A DNA stretch of 64,000 nucleotides from Vitellaria paradoxa. Taxonomy: Eukaryota; Streptophyta; Magnoliopsida; Ericales; Sapotaceae. The stretch lies in the NCBI GenBank assembly GCA_019916065.1, contig CM034236.1:47917144-47981143 (forward strand). Direction: 5' to 3'. Positions 1 to 12,969 of this stretch are shown in pieces. Each line of letters begins with the position of its first letter. Position 1 is the first letter of the stretch. A program made the position numbers and the translations under genes. A model generated the notes under the pieces. That model did not search any database. It was not told the origin of the DNA and worked only from the letters and a program-made list of their open reading frames with translations.

Positions 1-2035
1 TGGGTGTGACTAATAGTTTTAAAAGATTATAAAGTATGATTTGGATACAATTTTCCGTTTTAAATATTTTTATTTCGGTCCGTTGTTTGACAGTGCAAAA
101 ATCTACAAAAAGTTACAAAATAAGTGTTTGGCAAAATCTCAACTTTTGCCACTTTTCTATTCTACTACAGTAATTTGTTCTACTCAAAAGTTATTAAAAG
201 TTTTACGAAACGCACAAAAGTTGCTAAAAATAACCAAAAATTTTACCAAATACTCAAAAGTTACTAAAAATTACTAAAAGTTGTAAAAATTTTTACCAAA
301 CACTCAAAAGTTACAAAAAATTGTTAAAATTATAATTTACTTCACCAAACATATAAAAAATTATAATTAGTAACTTTTGAGTAAAAATTACTAAAAATTG
401 TGCCTCCAAACGCCCCTTAAGTTTTAGCTTTCTGTTGTAATAGGTTTTAGACATTGTTTGGGTAAAAAAATAAAAAATCAGATTTTTAATTTTTTTTTCA
501 CAAGACGAGAAATATACTCTCTACAATTATAAATATATCCTCATAAATATCATTAGTTTTTGTGCAAAAATGATATAAAATTAACTTTTTAAATCTCAAT
601 CTATATTCATTAAAAATTCCTAATGTTTGAAATTTTTTTTGACTGCTTTACCTTATTTTTTTCAATTTAACCCAACTTTATCCCTTTATTATTTTTACTT
701 TGTTTTATCATTTTTTTTATTTAACCCAATTCTGTCTCTCTATTATCGACATTTTACTATTTTATCCTTCTTTTTTTTTTTCAATTTAACCTAACTCTGT
801 TTTTTCATTATATTTACTCTGTTGATTATTTTATTATTTTATCTTTTTTTTTTTCGATTTAACCCAATTCCATCTCTCTATTATCATCATTTTACTATTT
901 TACTTTTCCTTTTCCAATTTATATTACTACTACAAAAAGGATGAATAATTGTAAAACATTTTAAAACTATTTTACCCGTATCTTATTATACAAATTCAAT
1001 ATATCCTTCTTCCTTAATCCCTTTTTTTCTACCTTTTTTAACATTTCATCTTTCATAATTATAACATTAATGGAGATTATTAAAAGCTAAATAATTGTAA
1101 AATTATTTTTATTAGCTTTATTATATCCCTCATTTCTAAAACTTTTAAATTTAAATGGTATTTACTGAAGAAGATGGCTAAAGAAGATACAAAGCCTACA
1201 ATTTATTTGAGCAGTATGGTGGATTCCTTGGATATTGTTGTACTTTTGAGAACATTCAACTTCACTTTATATTGTTGGTACTTGATAAATTAGTGAAAAT
1301 AAAGAAAAATAAATAAAAAGGTCACAAGGATTGAAAAAAGATATAAAATGTCAAGTATACTTTTATTTGAATAAATTTAAAAAGTAAAATAAAATAAATT
1401 CATTACTATATTAGTTTTTTAATTTTTTTAAATTTTATCCACTTTCCTTGCATTTTCTATCATAATTTAAACAAGAAAAATTTTAAATTCATATCTTATT
1501 ATATTTACCGTGACAAATCATTAATCAAAATATAATTTAAGTAAACACAAGTTTAAGCCTTCAATTTTTATTAAAAAAATTTAAAAATATTAAAATTACT
1601 GTATAAAGAGAGATAAGAGAGAGAGAGAAAAAATTCACAAATATAGAATAAAAAGGTAAAAAGATATAAAAATAATTACGAAAAAAAGTTTTATTTTTAT
1701 CTGAATAAATTAAGAATATAATAAAATTAAAAACATTGATCAGTATGTAGTTTTTTGTAATCCAGTTAAAGTTTAATTTCTTAAACAAAAAATGGTAAAT
1801 ATAAATTTTATCAAACAGGACTTAAGAATTTTAAAGTAAACTATACGGGTTAAAACTTCATATATATTTTTTGCCTAAATCTATTTAACTTTAATTACAC
1901 GTGCACCGCACATGCATTTAACTAGTTTGAGTAAAAATCTAAAATCAAGTTTTTGATTTTTTTTTATATCTAAACAAAGCCTTAGTTTTGTTCTATTAAT
2001 AAAAAATTAAAATTTTAAATTTGGTGAAACCTATA
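1..2035. other. AT-rich spacer with a MITE-like block
   Basis: Bases 45-420 carry repeated caaaagttac/aaaaattac units with the host-like edge ccaaacgccccttaa, typical of a hAT MITE. Bases 640-920 repeat the theme tttaacccaattctgtctct three times. I see no gene. Confidence 0.5.
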
Positions 2036-2720
2036 AAAATATTAGACACGATACAAACGCGTTGTGTGTGAAATTTTTTCTAACATTTTGATAGATATAT
2101 ATATTTTGATAGATATATATGTATAAGGACAATGATAACTATTAAATGCAAAATATACCTTAATTGTTTTTTAAATTTGAACATATAACTGAATTTTTAA
2201 ATTTGAAATTTTTTTTAATTTGAAAAGGTTGTAAAATAGTTATTATATCCTTACCTTTAAAATTAACAAACGTACATGTATTTAATTTTAGTGGTATTTT
2301 TGTCAATTTAAAAAACAAAAGCTTCACCAAATTGAGACTTTATAAAAATAAGAGTTTTCAATAAATTTCGGTGCTCACTTTATCGCAAGTTTTATAATAG
2401 TATTAGATACTCATGCACTCGTGATGGGAGTGAAAATTTTTTCCTAACATTTTGATAGATATATATAAAAGGATAAAGATAATGTAAGGATAAGGATAAC
2501 TATTGAATAAAAAATATAGTTTAATTGTTTTTAAAATTTGAACATGATAGTTGAATTTTTAATTAGAATTTAAAATTAAAATTTTTGAATTTGAAAAGAT
2601 TACAAAATTAGGAGTATTTTTGTTAATTTAGAAAACAGGAGTTTCACCAAAACTATAGTTTCATGAAAATAAGAGTTTTATCAAATCTCGTTATTGGTTC
2701 TATAATAGTATAAATAGATA
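2036..2720. repeat. tandem pair of ~360-bp AT-rich units
   Basis: Two direct copies begin near 2041 and 2401 and share aacattttgatagatatata, aggataactatt and aaaataagagtttt. The second ends in ttctataatagtataaatag and (GATA)n. No ORF. Confidence 0.7.
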
Positions 2721-3569
2721 GATAGATAGATAAAGTATTTGAATGTTGCAAAATTTAAGAAAAGGATAAACGCTGAAACTAGTAACTAATAAGATAATGA
2801 CATACAATGCAAGTATGAGAATTATAACAGAATTTGACATGAGGAGCACAAATGTGAAAAAAAAAAAAAAGGGAAGGATCGTTCTGATAATTAGGTATCA
2901 AGATTAGGATAAAAAGTATAAACCATGATCCTAAACAAATTTACCCTATCTGATCGAATTGAACTCATGAGGCTGTATATGTATATGGTAGTTAAAAGTT
3001 GAGGTTACACGAACCAAAACACACATGCAAAAAGTCAGCATGGACAAAAAATACATAACCTAAATATTCTTCTTTCAATTTCTCAATAACAATAGAAAAG
3101 GGAAATCTCTGCCCTACCAGAAAGTCATTCTCCAAAAGGGGAAAAAAAGGGGGGGGGGGGGCGCTCTTTCAGGGTATTAATCCACGCTCTCAAAGCTGCA
3201 CAGACGTATTTACAAGTTACTTCAAGCACTTGCGCCTCTTCTCAAAGAGCATTCTAGCAGAATAATGCATCTCTGAATACTAAATTGGGCTAACCTCCTC
3301 CTCCTCCTCCTCCTCCTTTTTTTTTGTGTCTTAGGCTATACACTGAATATTAAATTAAATTGTAAATAGTGGGGTTAAAATGTTATATAAAATTAGTACT
3401 AAAAAAAATTTGGATCAAAATTTTATTTGAACTATAACCCATCTTAACTAATGCATGGTTGATGGTAATCTCGTAATTACAAAAAACTTTACATTATTCT
3501 GGTTAATATTTCTCGCAATTTTTGCTGGTAGTATAGCATTGCTCTTGAGTTTTCACTCGTTTTCTTACT
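2721..3569. other. spacer downstream of the DUF620 gene
   Basis: Contains a G run (3149-3162) and a (CTC)n tract (3297-3317). A minus-strand stretch at about 3204-3270 could read ARMLFEKRRKCLK and a stop, but nothing supports it as an exon. Otherwise nothing recognised. Confidence 0.4.
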
Positions 3570-6500
3570 TTATTTTCCTCTCTTGATGTCTGCAGGAGGC
3601 ATAAAGAGATCCGCGGTCATACCCCAGATGTTAAAATCCACCTCCTCAATTCTCCATTTCTCTTGGAGCTCCCTCCTGTGATTAGCAGATTGTTCTCCAT
3701 ATCTAATCACCGTGACAAACGTTTTGCCGCTGTGGGCAATGTTGACGCCGTCAACGTATTTATAGTCCTCGATCATTGACTCTGTGCTTGTCTCCCAGAA
3801 GACACCACCGTCTTCCGCGTTGGTCTTTACAGTGAACATCCTGGAGTCCTCGAACTTAAGCAGGAGACCAGATCTTTGGCAGAAATAGCCCCATATCGTG
3901 TGGTGGATGAGCTCGTATTGTTGGCCGCTTTGTGCCTCGAGAGTTGATTTGCTCGTGTCAAGCTTGAGTATGAAGCAGTCTGCATTGTTTATGAGCTTCT
4001 CCCCTATGCACACTGCATCAAGAAACAAGTTGGCAGTGGACCTAGGGTCCAGCCCCTGCCAGAATTAATGCCAACAAAGCGTTAGGAGAAATAATTCTTA
4101 AAAATAAAAGGAAAATGTTATTACATCATAAAAATGATAAACTGCAATCTGATTTTGCATAATTTGATTACTTCAAGCCTGCAAGGGTGTGTTTAGTTTG
4201 AAAAAAATTTTCTGCTTTTTTTTTTTTAATGAAAAATGACATTGTATTTTATTTTATCTATTTTCTGATAAGTGTATTTTCAAAAGAAAAAAAAAAACAC
4301 TATCTAAATCAAACATGCATGTTTTTCATGTGTTCTAATATTATTAGAAAAGAAAAACAAAAGTAAAAAATAATAAAAAAACGAAATGCACTCTAAATTA
4401 TTTTGATTATATATCATTACCCAAAATAAAATAGAGAAAATGCTGGCTTAGGTAAGAGGGGAAAGGAGAAGAATTTGCTTCATTAAGTTTGGAGTAATGT
4501 TTTACACCAATATGAGTCCAATAAACAAGAGATTCAATCCAGATCGATTAAAAAAAAATATTATAGATTCGAGATGATCCAGATTCAAGTTCAATAATAG
4601 TCGAATCTCACTAATTCAACTTTATTGAGTTTGATTCATTTTTTTCGGATAAAGGCAAAATTGAATCTAGTCCATTGATCAAAAGCCTACGAACGTAGTA
4701 CCCGACCACTTCTTGTATAATCAATTTAATTTAATCATAGAGTTACATTTTTTCAAAAAATATAATTAGAAAGATGTATGGAGAGTTGTCAACCTCATTC
4801 TTTAAATTGGAGATCCATTAAAAGATAATTTAATTATAAAAACAAATAACACATTAGCGCATCATTGGATTACTTTGGCAAGACTGTTCTTGTAGAACAA
4901 TTTTTTTTTTCCCTTAATGATATGATCATATACATGATAAGGATTTTATAATTGCAACAATCACTTAACTGAATTTGATTTTCTTTACTTGTTTTTTTTT
5001 TTTGGCTCTCTCTCTCTCTCTCTTTTAAATCTAAAGGCTTTACTTTTATTTTATTACTTTTACATTTTTACCCTCACTAATTGTTCACATTTGCTCATAT
5101 TTACTTTAAAATTATATTTTCCTTCCATTTATTATAAATTTTGAATCTACGCTTATTCCACCCATTGTGGGAATGTATGGTTTGAACCATAACAGTTGAT
5201 CCGGGAACTACGAATTCGTCACTCCGGTCCAGTGTGGTACGAGCGAACTTTTAACCCTCCTCCAACCGTACATAATTAATTAATTCACACAACCAGAATT
5301 AGAAATTAAATTTACACAAGTACCTGCAAGAATCGGCGCAGGGGTCTGGGTGGACCCTTACAGATGGTAGTTTGCTGATTGGAGGATTGCCTCCAGGAGA
5401 TCTTGCCATTGCTTCCGGAGATGACCTTGCAGCCCGAAACAAGGAGCTCCAAGCACCACAAGTCCGGATTCTTCTGCCAAAGCACAAAACCTCCAGCCTC
5501 CTCCGTACTCCTCACGTTTACCTTCTCATCTCCTTGCCGGAAATCCGATGCGCTAATCTTCACCTCTCCAATCGCACACATGCTCTGCAAATTGTTCAGC
5601 GCTGGCTGTCCTCCTGTTGCTGCTATATATTGTTGCATTATATATTTAGCTGTTGAAGCTTCCTGCATTCATTATTATTATTATTACTGTGAGGACAAAA
5701 ATAACCTGCTCCCCAACCATAAATGATACCCCAGGGCAGACACACATGTCCGCGGCCCCGTAGTTGGCACAAAAAATTTTTTTAGTTTTTTTAAATTTAT
5801 CCTACCCTAAATCTTTGTAATTTAATCTATTTTTCTTTTAAATTATTTCTTGAGTCTAAATTTTTGTAGTATAACTCACTTTTATTTTTAAATTTTTTTG
5901 TTGAATTTCAAATTCTAAATTTATCCCTGATGATATCTCGACCACAGATTATATTATAGGCACCGTTAGGAGTGTCAAAAAATAAAATAAAATAACATAA
6001 ATTTCTAACAATCTCTATAAATTACTAAAATTCTTTATTACATATTTACACATTCTCACATTTACTAATTTCAAAAATTTCAATATTTTGTTAAAAAAAA
6101 AAAACTGGAAGGAGATTAACCGAGTGCATAAATTTTTTTTGACAATCATATTCTTCGAGTCGAAAACTTTCAAACAAGTACCATTGTCACTATTTTATAC
6201 GAATTTTTTTAATCTGTTAGAATGGATTTGAAAAAATCGTTTTAACAGTTTTAGCTCTGTGTATCTTCAAAAGACTTTTTGAATCCGTTAGAACGGATTT
6301 GAAAAATCATTCTAACGGTTGATCACTGATTAGAGAAAGAGTAGAACTATTATAGGACATTGAGTGTTGATTTTTTGAATCCGTTAGAATGGATTTGAGA
6401 AACCGTTTTAACAGTTTGCTATTATTTATCTCTAAAAAATACGGTTTAGAAAAAGTACCAAACGTCAAAATAATCCAAAATTATGTTTTATCTCAATTTA

Positions 6501-7253
6501 TCTTTTTTTTTTCTTATTTTTTTACCACTTCAAACGCTGTCATAGTTAAATTGAAACTAAAAGTTTGATAATTATATGATATAATTATTTAATTTACTAC
6601 ACTTAAGTGTATCAAGAGACATAATCATAAGAATATATTAAAAAAAAAGTCAAGGTCTTCATTCACCAATCCTAATGGTTATAGAATTTAATATACCTAC
6701 TATCATTATAGTTAAGTGAAGATAATACATGTCAACCATTATGAACGAATGCAAAGTAAAAGACTCTCACTAAGATATCATTACCATTTACTCCTAGTTG
6801 AATGTCGGAGTAATCCCTTTGATCACTTTATTCCATTATTTTGTTACGTGCAGGTGAAAGGGGACAGATGGGAGGGGATGTTAAATAAGCTGAAATTTTT
6901 TCCATTCAGTTATTATTATTCAGATTCAATAAAGGAATAATAAGGAGGATCGAGAGTTTTCTTACAATTGAAGCGTGTCTAACAGGACGTGGGATGGAAG
7001 CGTCCACTTGCACCTGCAGAGGTATGAGAGGAGATCCGACGACGTAGAGGAGGAAAGTCAGCTCGTTATAACGTGCGGCGATAATGGGGGAGGACCATTT
7101 ATCGGAAGTCTGAGCCTTCATCCACGTGGACATGTTCTGCCACCGGAGGGCGACGGTGCCGCCCATGCTCGTAAACATCTCTTCCGGGATGGGGACCTCA
7201 AGGATGGTCTCGAGGCCGTCTTCTCTGTCGAAGTTTGGACAAAGTTTCCTCAT
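3570..7253 (-). CDS. DUF620-family protein, three exons, complete
   Basis: Plant-specific DUF620 protein of unknown biochemical role. Exons read on the minus strand are 7253-6966, 5662-5324 and 4055-3570. Donors GTAAGA and GTACTT and acceptors ATGCAG and TGGCAG are all GT-AG, and both introns are phase 0. The spliced product is 370 residues, close to the family's usual 380-390. The start is chosen because the first residues (MRKLCPNFDREDGLET) match the family's usual N-terminus. Other hallmarks are ALRWQNMSTWMKAQTSDKW, IAATGGQPALNNLQSMC, GGFVLWQKNPDLWCLEL, PPRPLRRFLQ and, in exon 3, DAVCIGEKLIN, HTIWGYFCQRSGLL and VDFNIWGMTADLF. I see no signal peptide or membrane segment. A (GA)n tract ends five bases before the ATG and probably lies in the 5' leader. 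Both introns are AT-rich and carry MITE-like sequence. Family assignment is firm; function is unknown. Confidence 0.93.
6120..6560. repeat. MITE-like block with three palindromic ~40-bp units
   Basis: Units at 6211-6250, 6281-6320 and 6377-6415 follow the form aatccgttagaa-ggatttg-aaaat-cg-tttaacggtt. In the middle unit ccgttagaa and ttctaacgg are exact inverted arms. It lies in intron 1 of the DUF620 gene. Confidence 0.65.
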
Positions 7254-7254
7254 G

Positions 7255-7258
<4 letters not shown>

Positions 7259-7286
<28 letters not shown>
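7259..7286. repeat. (CT)n/(GA)n microsatellite in probable 5' leader
   Basis: About 14 CT units on the plus strand, so GA on the coding strand of the DUF620 gene. The run ends just upstream of its ATG at 7253. A second purine-rich stretch (G run and AAAGAGAGG) lies at 7357-7395. GA-rich leaders can bind BPC/GAGA-binding factors in plants; that role here is inference. Confidence 0.85.
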
Positions 7287-7289
<3 letters not shown>

Positions 7290-7869
7290 ATTGTGTTCCT
7301 ATGTGTCGGTGTGAGTTTGAAGGTGAGAAACAGGAGTTTGATGTAAACCGGGGAAGTGGGGGGGGGGGAGGGAGGGAAAGAAAAGAAAAGAGAGGCACCC
7401 AAAGCCTTTTCTCTCTCGAAAAACCAGAACTCAACTAGGTTAGAGAGAGAAAGTTCAATGGAGAGAGAGGAGAGAGTGGAAACGAGAGGGTGTGGGGGAG
7501 TCAAGACATAATTGGTCTAAGGCTCTCCTTTCTTGTAGCGACCTTCTCTTGTGTTGTTGGCACGATTGTTGCCCCATTCTCGCAAGTTATATCTGGTGTG
7601 GCTGAAACTCTCATTGGACTAAGGAAAACCAAATGCCAGTTTGGTCAAATTAATTAATTACAAAATTATTTATCTTTTTTATTTAAAATTAAAAGTCAAT
7701 CTCGATCTGCGATTGTTTTATTTCTACACCATTCGTAAATATGCTCCCTGAAGTATGGGTCGGTCTAATGCCAAAAGAAAATAAACCTCAAAACCTTATT
7801 ATATTTGCCACAATTATTATAGCTAGGAGTGAGGCACAATATGCGTGTAAAATAAAAATATAATTAAAA

Positions 7870-8570
7870 AATTAAAAATTTTGTTTTAAATAGTCAGACC
7901 ATATATAATAACGTTTACATTTACTATTTTTTATTTATATTCATAAATTTTTGAAAATTGATCAGAAAAAAGTATTTGCTAAATCTATTTTTATTTTTAT
8001 TTAAAAAATAAAAACTTAAAAAAAAACGTAAACAGAAATATTCTCTCATTTTTTTTCACTTATAAGCATTTTATCAATTTTAACATTTTGTTCATTTTTT
8101 TACATCATATTAAAATAAATTATTTTTTGAATATTTTGTTAAACTAAAATGATTTTAATATTTAATATATTTATAATGATTTATTTTATTTAAATTAAAA
8201 TAATAATTTATGAATAAAATAATTTATTTTATTCAATTAAAATTTTATTTTAACTTAAAAATAATTACAAATTAAAATAATAGCTTATTATTAAAATTAT
8301 TTATTTTAGTAACTTAAGATTTTTAATAAGTAATAATTTCCTCTTAAAATAATTTATTTTATTGAATTAAATTAATTTTAATAATTAAAATAACAATTTA
8401 TGATTAAATTATGTTATTTATTATAAAAATTAATAAAATTAGTTAATATAAATAATATTGTACTACCAAATATGTTTTCTATTTCTAATTTTGAAGAAAA
8501 ACTACAACTACAAAATAAAAAATTGAAAATAAAATATTTAAATGTGAAAAAAAGACATAAATATTACAAA
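7870..8570. mobile_element. AT-rich MITE, family 1 copy 1
   Basis: Shares ttacatcatattaaaataaa and edge strings (aataacgttt; aaatattac) with 20785-21712. The core is almost pure A/T. Confidence 0.5.
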
Positions 8571-8584
8571 ATGGGACTCAAATA

Positions 8585-8950
8585 ATGTTTTGTTAAAGGA
8601 GTTTAAGCAGATAGTAACAAATTAAGGAGTATTTAAATAAAATAAAACTATAAAAGTAACGAGTAGTTAAAAGCATTTTAAGGAAAATAAAAGATAAGAA
8701 GGTAAAATTACTTAAATAATTTATAAAAATTTAAAAATCACTAATACATTTCTTTCCAACTTGTGAGTGATTATTAATAAATTAGCATCTAATTGACTTT
8801 ATTAATTTTATAATTTCATCAGCTATATAATTTTATTATTATAGTAGTATATTTCATTATTATAGTAGTATAGATAATTTTACCATCTTATTATATATTA
8901 TGATTAGTGTCTTCTGCATTTTGCACGGGGGCAGAGATCTATGAGTGCAT
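8585..8950. repeat. dispersed repeat family, copy 1
   Basis: Shares ataaaagtaac-agtagttaaaa, ggtaaaatta and cttgtgagtgattatt with 40.89-41.29 kb and 63.83-64.00 kb. The right side ends near ttgcacgggggcagagatct. Class unknown. Confidence 0.5.
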
Positions 8951-9380
8951 TTGGTTAATTAAAAAAAATTAACTCCTTGAAATTTTAATATATGCAAAAT
9001 TGTTTGTCTATTAAAAATCTGTAAAAGTTAAAGGAAAATTAGGAAAAATTAATAAAAAATTTTAAAAAGTTGAAAAAAATTTATAGTTTTGTGTGTATAT
9101 AAGTTTTCTTTCTTTTTTTTTTTTTATATTTGACAAATGTTGGTAAAGTTTGAGGAAATTAAAAAAGTAAAAAGCTGGATAAAATTGACAAAAATTTATA
9201 GTTTATCATTGGGATGAACGCAACCTTGGGCTCTCCCGAGCTGTAGCACAAGTAGCTTGGCTAATTTTTTTTTTTTTTTTAAATTTAGCCATGCACCTTA
9301 AATTTTCGTAATTCAGTCTATTTTACCTTTAAATTTTTTAATTAGTCTAACTTTTATAACCCAACTTACTCTACCTTTAA

Positions 9381-9480
9381 ATTGCCCCTGGGATTAGTCT
9401 AGGTGACTCATGAGAATACTCCTCCACAGAAATTACACGAGTTCGATTCCTAATTTAAGAGGGGTGTGCGTGAGGGGCAG
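9381..9480 (+). mobile_element. possible tRNA-derived SINE fragment
   Basis: Holds gattagtctaggtgactcat and a B-box-like acgagttcgattcct, followed by gaggggtgtgcgtgagggg. No second copy is seen in the window. Confidence 0.4.
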
Positions 9481-11169
9481 CATATATTTTCCTATTTACT
9501 CATCAGTTACGCGATTTGTTAAGAGTTGTAGTAAACCATTGAGAATTATGGGTTACCAAAAAAAAAACTATACTTTTATTTTTTTTTTCGTTCAACCAAA
9601 ATAAATTCCAAATACTAAGTTCGCCCGTGGTTTATCAAACAGAGGCTATATTGTATCATGTTAAAGTCTTCGAAAACATAACCTATTTTTTGGTTAAATC
9701 ATTTAAAAAAAAAGTTAAAAATAAAAATTAAGATCGGTTATAATTTTAAGATTGTCATTATATTATCATTCTAATCCCTTTTATTTAAACTTTTTTAACA
9801 AGAGATCATAGCATTTGTTATGTTGTATATATAATTATAAGTTAAATTCAAAGCCTATCACGGCCAAATTTATTATTGTTGATGTGCATATAATTTGTTA
9901 TGTTCTAATCCCTTTCCAAACAGTAATAAATGCATGGTGCTTGCCTCTTTGAGTCCATGAATAGTCTAGAGTCTCTGGGTGGTGCAAACCTTCCGCCAAG
10001 CCAAGTAACCAATATTTGGCGGGACGTATGGGGTCTTGCTTAATTGAGATTAGTTTGGGCTGTCTTGACCCCTTGCTGTTTTTCAATTGATTAGGTTACT
10101 CTCTCTCTCTCTCTCTCAACAAAAATTAAAAAGCGGAGAACTAAGAGGGTATATAATCTACGCTTCTTTTAGTCATTCATGCAACAAATAACAGTAATAT
10201 AAATGAAACTTATGAGAGATTAGATAAGTTATCACTGACGTGCGATAAAATACTCATATTTTATTTTATTTAGGCGGAGAAACTATAGAAGTCGTTTGGA
10301 GTATAAAAAAAGTCTAAAAGTTAAAAAAATAAAATTTTTTTGAATTTAAAGTGTAAAAAGTTGTGTTAAAATGATAGATGTTTGTATTTGATTTAATATA
10401 AAGTTGTTAAAATTTATATAAAGTGGCACGTGACAAAATTTTAGTAGAGAGTTTTGAAAAATTTTTAGAATTTTGTAAAAATTTTTGGTAGAAATATTAA
10501 TCTAATTTTTTAACAAATTTGCCAAAATCTGTTGGAACGCTCCAACGAATTTTTGCAAATTTTTTGGAGTTTGAAACAGTTGAAACTTCTGAAATTTTTT
10601 GAACTTCTTTGGAGTTTCAAATGGTCCCATAATCGTATTATAACGTGTTTTAAAATCCTGCGAGCATTAGATTTCATTGAAACTTTAAAATTAAGCGTGT
10701 TTGAACAAAACTAGAATTAAAAGGGATAAATAATAAAAAAAATTCTCATATTATACCGAGTTGAGTTCAAATAAACACTATTATACTATTATTTCAATTC
10801 GTTACATTAATCCAACTTATTGACCTTAATTACAAACACAAGTGCTAGGTGTACTGGAAATAAAAAGGGAATTAAAAAGAAGTCCAACTTGACACTTCAA
10901 ATCCTAAGTCGCCTTAATCTATTGAAAAATTATTTCAAACGATTATTAATTCTACAGTAGGATGCACTTCTATAGTTCTAATATTTGAATAAATATATGT
11001 AACCTCACTTTTTGGGTTAGGAGGAAAGTTGTTTCTCAATGACTGCGGCATGAAATAATTAATTTTTTCATAAACGACGTTTGTGCAGAAATCACATGCC
11101 GAACTTTGAATATCCACCATTCGCTCACACAATTAAGCTTGAGCAACCTCTGAGGGGCCTTTTTGGGCA

Positions 11170-12912
11170 TTAATTAGCAGTCTGAATTTCTACACCTCCA
11201 TTCCTAGTCCTACTCTGCCTCCTGCTGAAAATCTCTTCCATTTCTTCCAACGTTCTCCCTTTCGTCTCCGGCAAGAAGAAGTAAAAGAACAACCAGGCCA
11301 ACACCGAGACCCCAGCAAACATAAAGAAAGCACCTCCTATAGTAATCGCTTTGTAGATCGATATAAAGGTCATAGAAACGACGGCGTTCATTACCCTATT
11401 CACAGCCACCCCAATGCTATGCCCCTGTGCCCTTAACCTCGAGGGGAATATCTCGGAGCTGTAGACCCACGTCACAGGGGCAAGCCCAATATTAAAGAAC
11501 GCTACATAGAAATAAGTAGCAGTAATACTAAAAACAAGCGCCCAAGCAAGCTTCACATCCGAGTGTTCGACCATCGTCAAACCAAATCCTAACCCGGTCA
11601 GGGATATGATTACCCCGGTTACGCTGGTGAGCAAGAGTTTCCTCCTCCCGACTTTGTCGAGAAACAGGGTGGCAATCACTATACACACGAATTTCGTGAG
11701 TCCAACGCCGACCGTGGTTAGCAAGAGCTTGTGCTTGTCGGTGACACCGGCTTTCTTGAATATCCTCGGACTGTACAAGACCACGGCTTCTATCCCCGTG
11801 GCGTGCTCGAAGAAATGGATCCCAACTGCGGCTATTAGCATCCAGCGAACCGTAGGGGTTGGCTTTATCAGCAGCTCCTTCCAAACTCCATCGCCACGTT
11901 TCTGTTTTTTAGGTAGGACAACGTGGTTGTCGGTGCAGTTCTTGTCGATCCCCGCAGCGGCCTTGATCTCCCTGAACCGGGTCTCCGCTTCTTCTTTGGA
12001 ATTCGACACTTGGAGGAGGACATTCTTGGAGTCTCCGAGACGGCCTTGATTTACGAGCCATCGAGGAGATTCAGGCATTTTGAGAATACCAAAAGCTAAG
12101 GCTAGAGATGGAATCGCCGCAATGCCAAGCATCAATCTCCAGCCGAGTTTGAGTGGTAATCTGGCGAAGAAGTAGTTTGAGAGGTAGCCGAGTAAGATTC
12201 CTATGCTTATGCAGACTTCTGGGAGGGAGCTCAGAAAGCCTCGAGAAGAAGCTGACGAGATCTCGGCTGAGTAAACCGGTGCTATCATCAGAGCAAATCC
12301 TACTCCGATTCCGGCCGTGCAACGTCCCAGCATTAGAACGGTGTAGTTTGGGCCATAACCCATTACGACTGATCCGAGGAAGAAGATGGTGGCGGCTACG
12401 ACGATTGTGTATCGGCGGCCGATGTAGTCTGAGGTTCTTCCGGCGCAGAGAGAGCCCACCAGAGCACAGAGATTTAAGATTCCGGCGACAACTTGGAGTT
12501 GGTTGTCATTGACTTTCAGGTCTTCTTTTATGAAAATCATGGCTCCGCTCATAACACCAGTGTCTGTTAAATAAAAATTGGATTAATAATAATAATAACA
12601 ATAAAGTTAACAAAAAATATTATATTTGATGTCTGATAGATCAGATCGAAAATAAAATAAAATCAATTGAGGAAGAGAAAATTACAGTAGAAATAAGAAG
12701 ACCTAATTAGCATATTGCAAGTTATTTGAAGATTTCATTAACAAGTAGATCAAACTAAGGATCTTGTGAATAATTTGGAGAGAGAGAAGAGAGAGAGAGA
12801 GAGAGAGCGCTTAATTACCATAGCCAAATATGATGGATATCATAGAAGCAACTATCGCACAGGCACAAGCATACTTATTCATTCTGTATGTTTCTGCAGC
12901 ACCCTCCTCCAT
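11170..12912 (-). CDS. polyol/monosaccharide transporter (PLT type), two exons
   Basis: Major-facilitator sugar/polyol:H+ symporter of the plasma membrane. Exon 1 is 12912-12819 (MEEGAAETYRMNKYACACAI, then the start of TM1); exon 2 is 12563-11170. The donor ATG|GTAATT and acceptor AACAG|ACAC join a split Asp codon to give FGYDTGVMSGA, the family's TM1 motif. The product is 495 residues, normal for the family. MFS signatures: GRTSDYIGRRYTIV (loop 2-3), PESPRWL (after TM6), VGRRK (loop 8-9) and PETKGRTLEE (after TM12). Overall it most resembles Arabidopsis PLT6/PLT3 (At4g36670/At2g18480) as I recall them, for example in FGYDTGVMSGAM and KAAAGID. In TM7 the usual HFFQQASGID is HFFEHATGIE, which changes the sugar-contacting Gln pair. 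The intron (12564-12818) carries a (GA)n tract, and the upstream 12941-12966 has CT repeats. Substrate cannot be told from sequence. Confidence 0.95.
12780..12807. repeat. (GA)n microsatellite in transporter intron
   Basis: GA-rich run with one early interruption, lying a few bases from the donor site of the transporter's only intron. Confidence 0.8.
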
Positions 12913-12969
12913 CGATACTACTGCTAAGTTGAAACAAAACTCTCTCTCTGTCTCTCTCTCTCTCTCCAA

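Larger units (their letters stand above)
7440..11169. other. spacer between the DUF620 and transporter genes
   Basis: Holds the family 1 MITE, dispersed repeat copy 1, the possible SINE at 9.4 kb, a (CT)n tract at 10099-10117 and a MITE-like block at 10270-10700. The part next to the transporter (10800-11160) is unique-looking and may include its 3' UTR. No further gene seen. Confidence 0.5.

Noticed and set aside
3204..3270. Possible terminal exon ARMLFEKRRKCLK on the minus strand
   Set aside because: Too short, with no upstream exon and no family match; the DUF620 gene already has a proper stop at 3570.
7198..7504. Overlapping ORFs rich in ER/SL repeats
   Set aside because: They are translations of the (CT)n tract and G run, not genes.
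11606..12049. Long plus-strand ORF opposite the transporter
   Set aside because: Antisense shadow of the transporter exon; its protein matches no family and the minus-strand frame is clearly the coding one.
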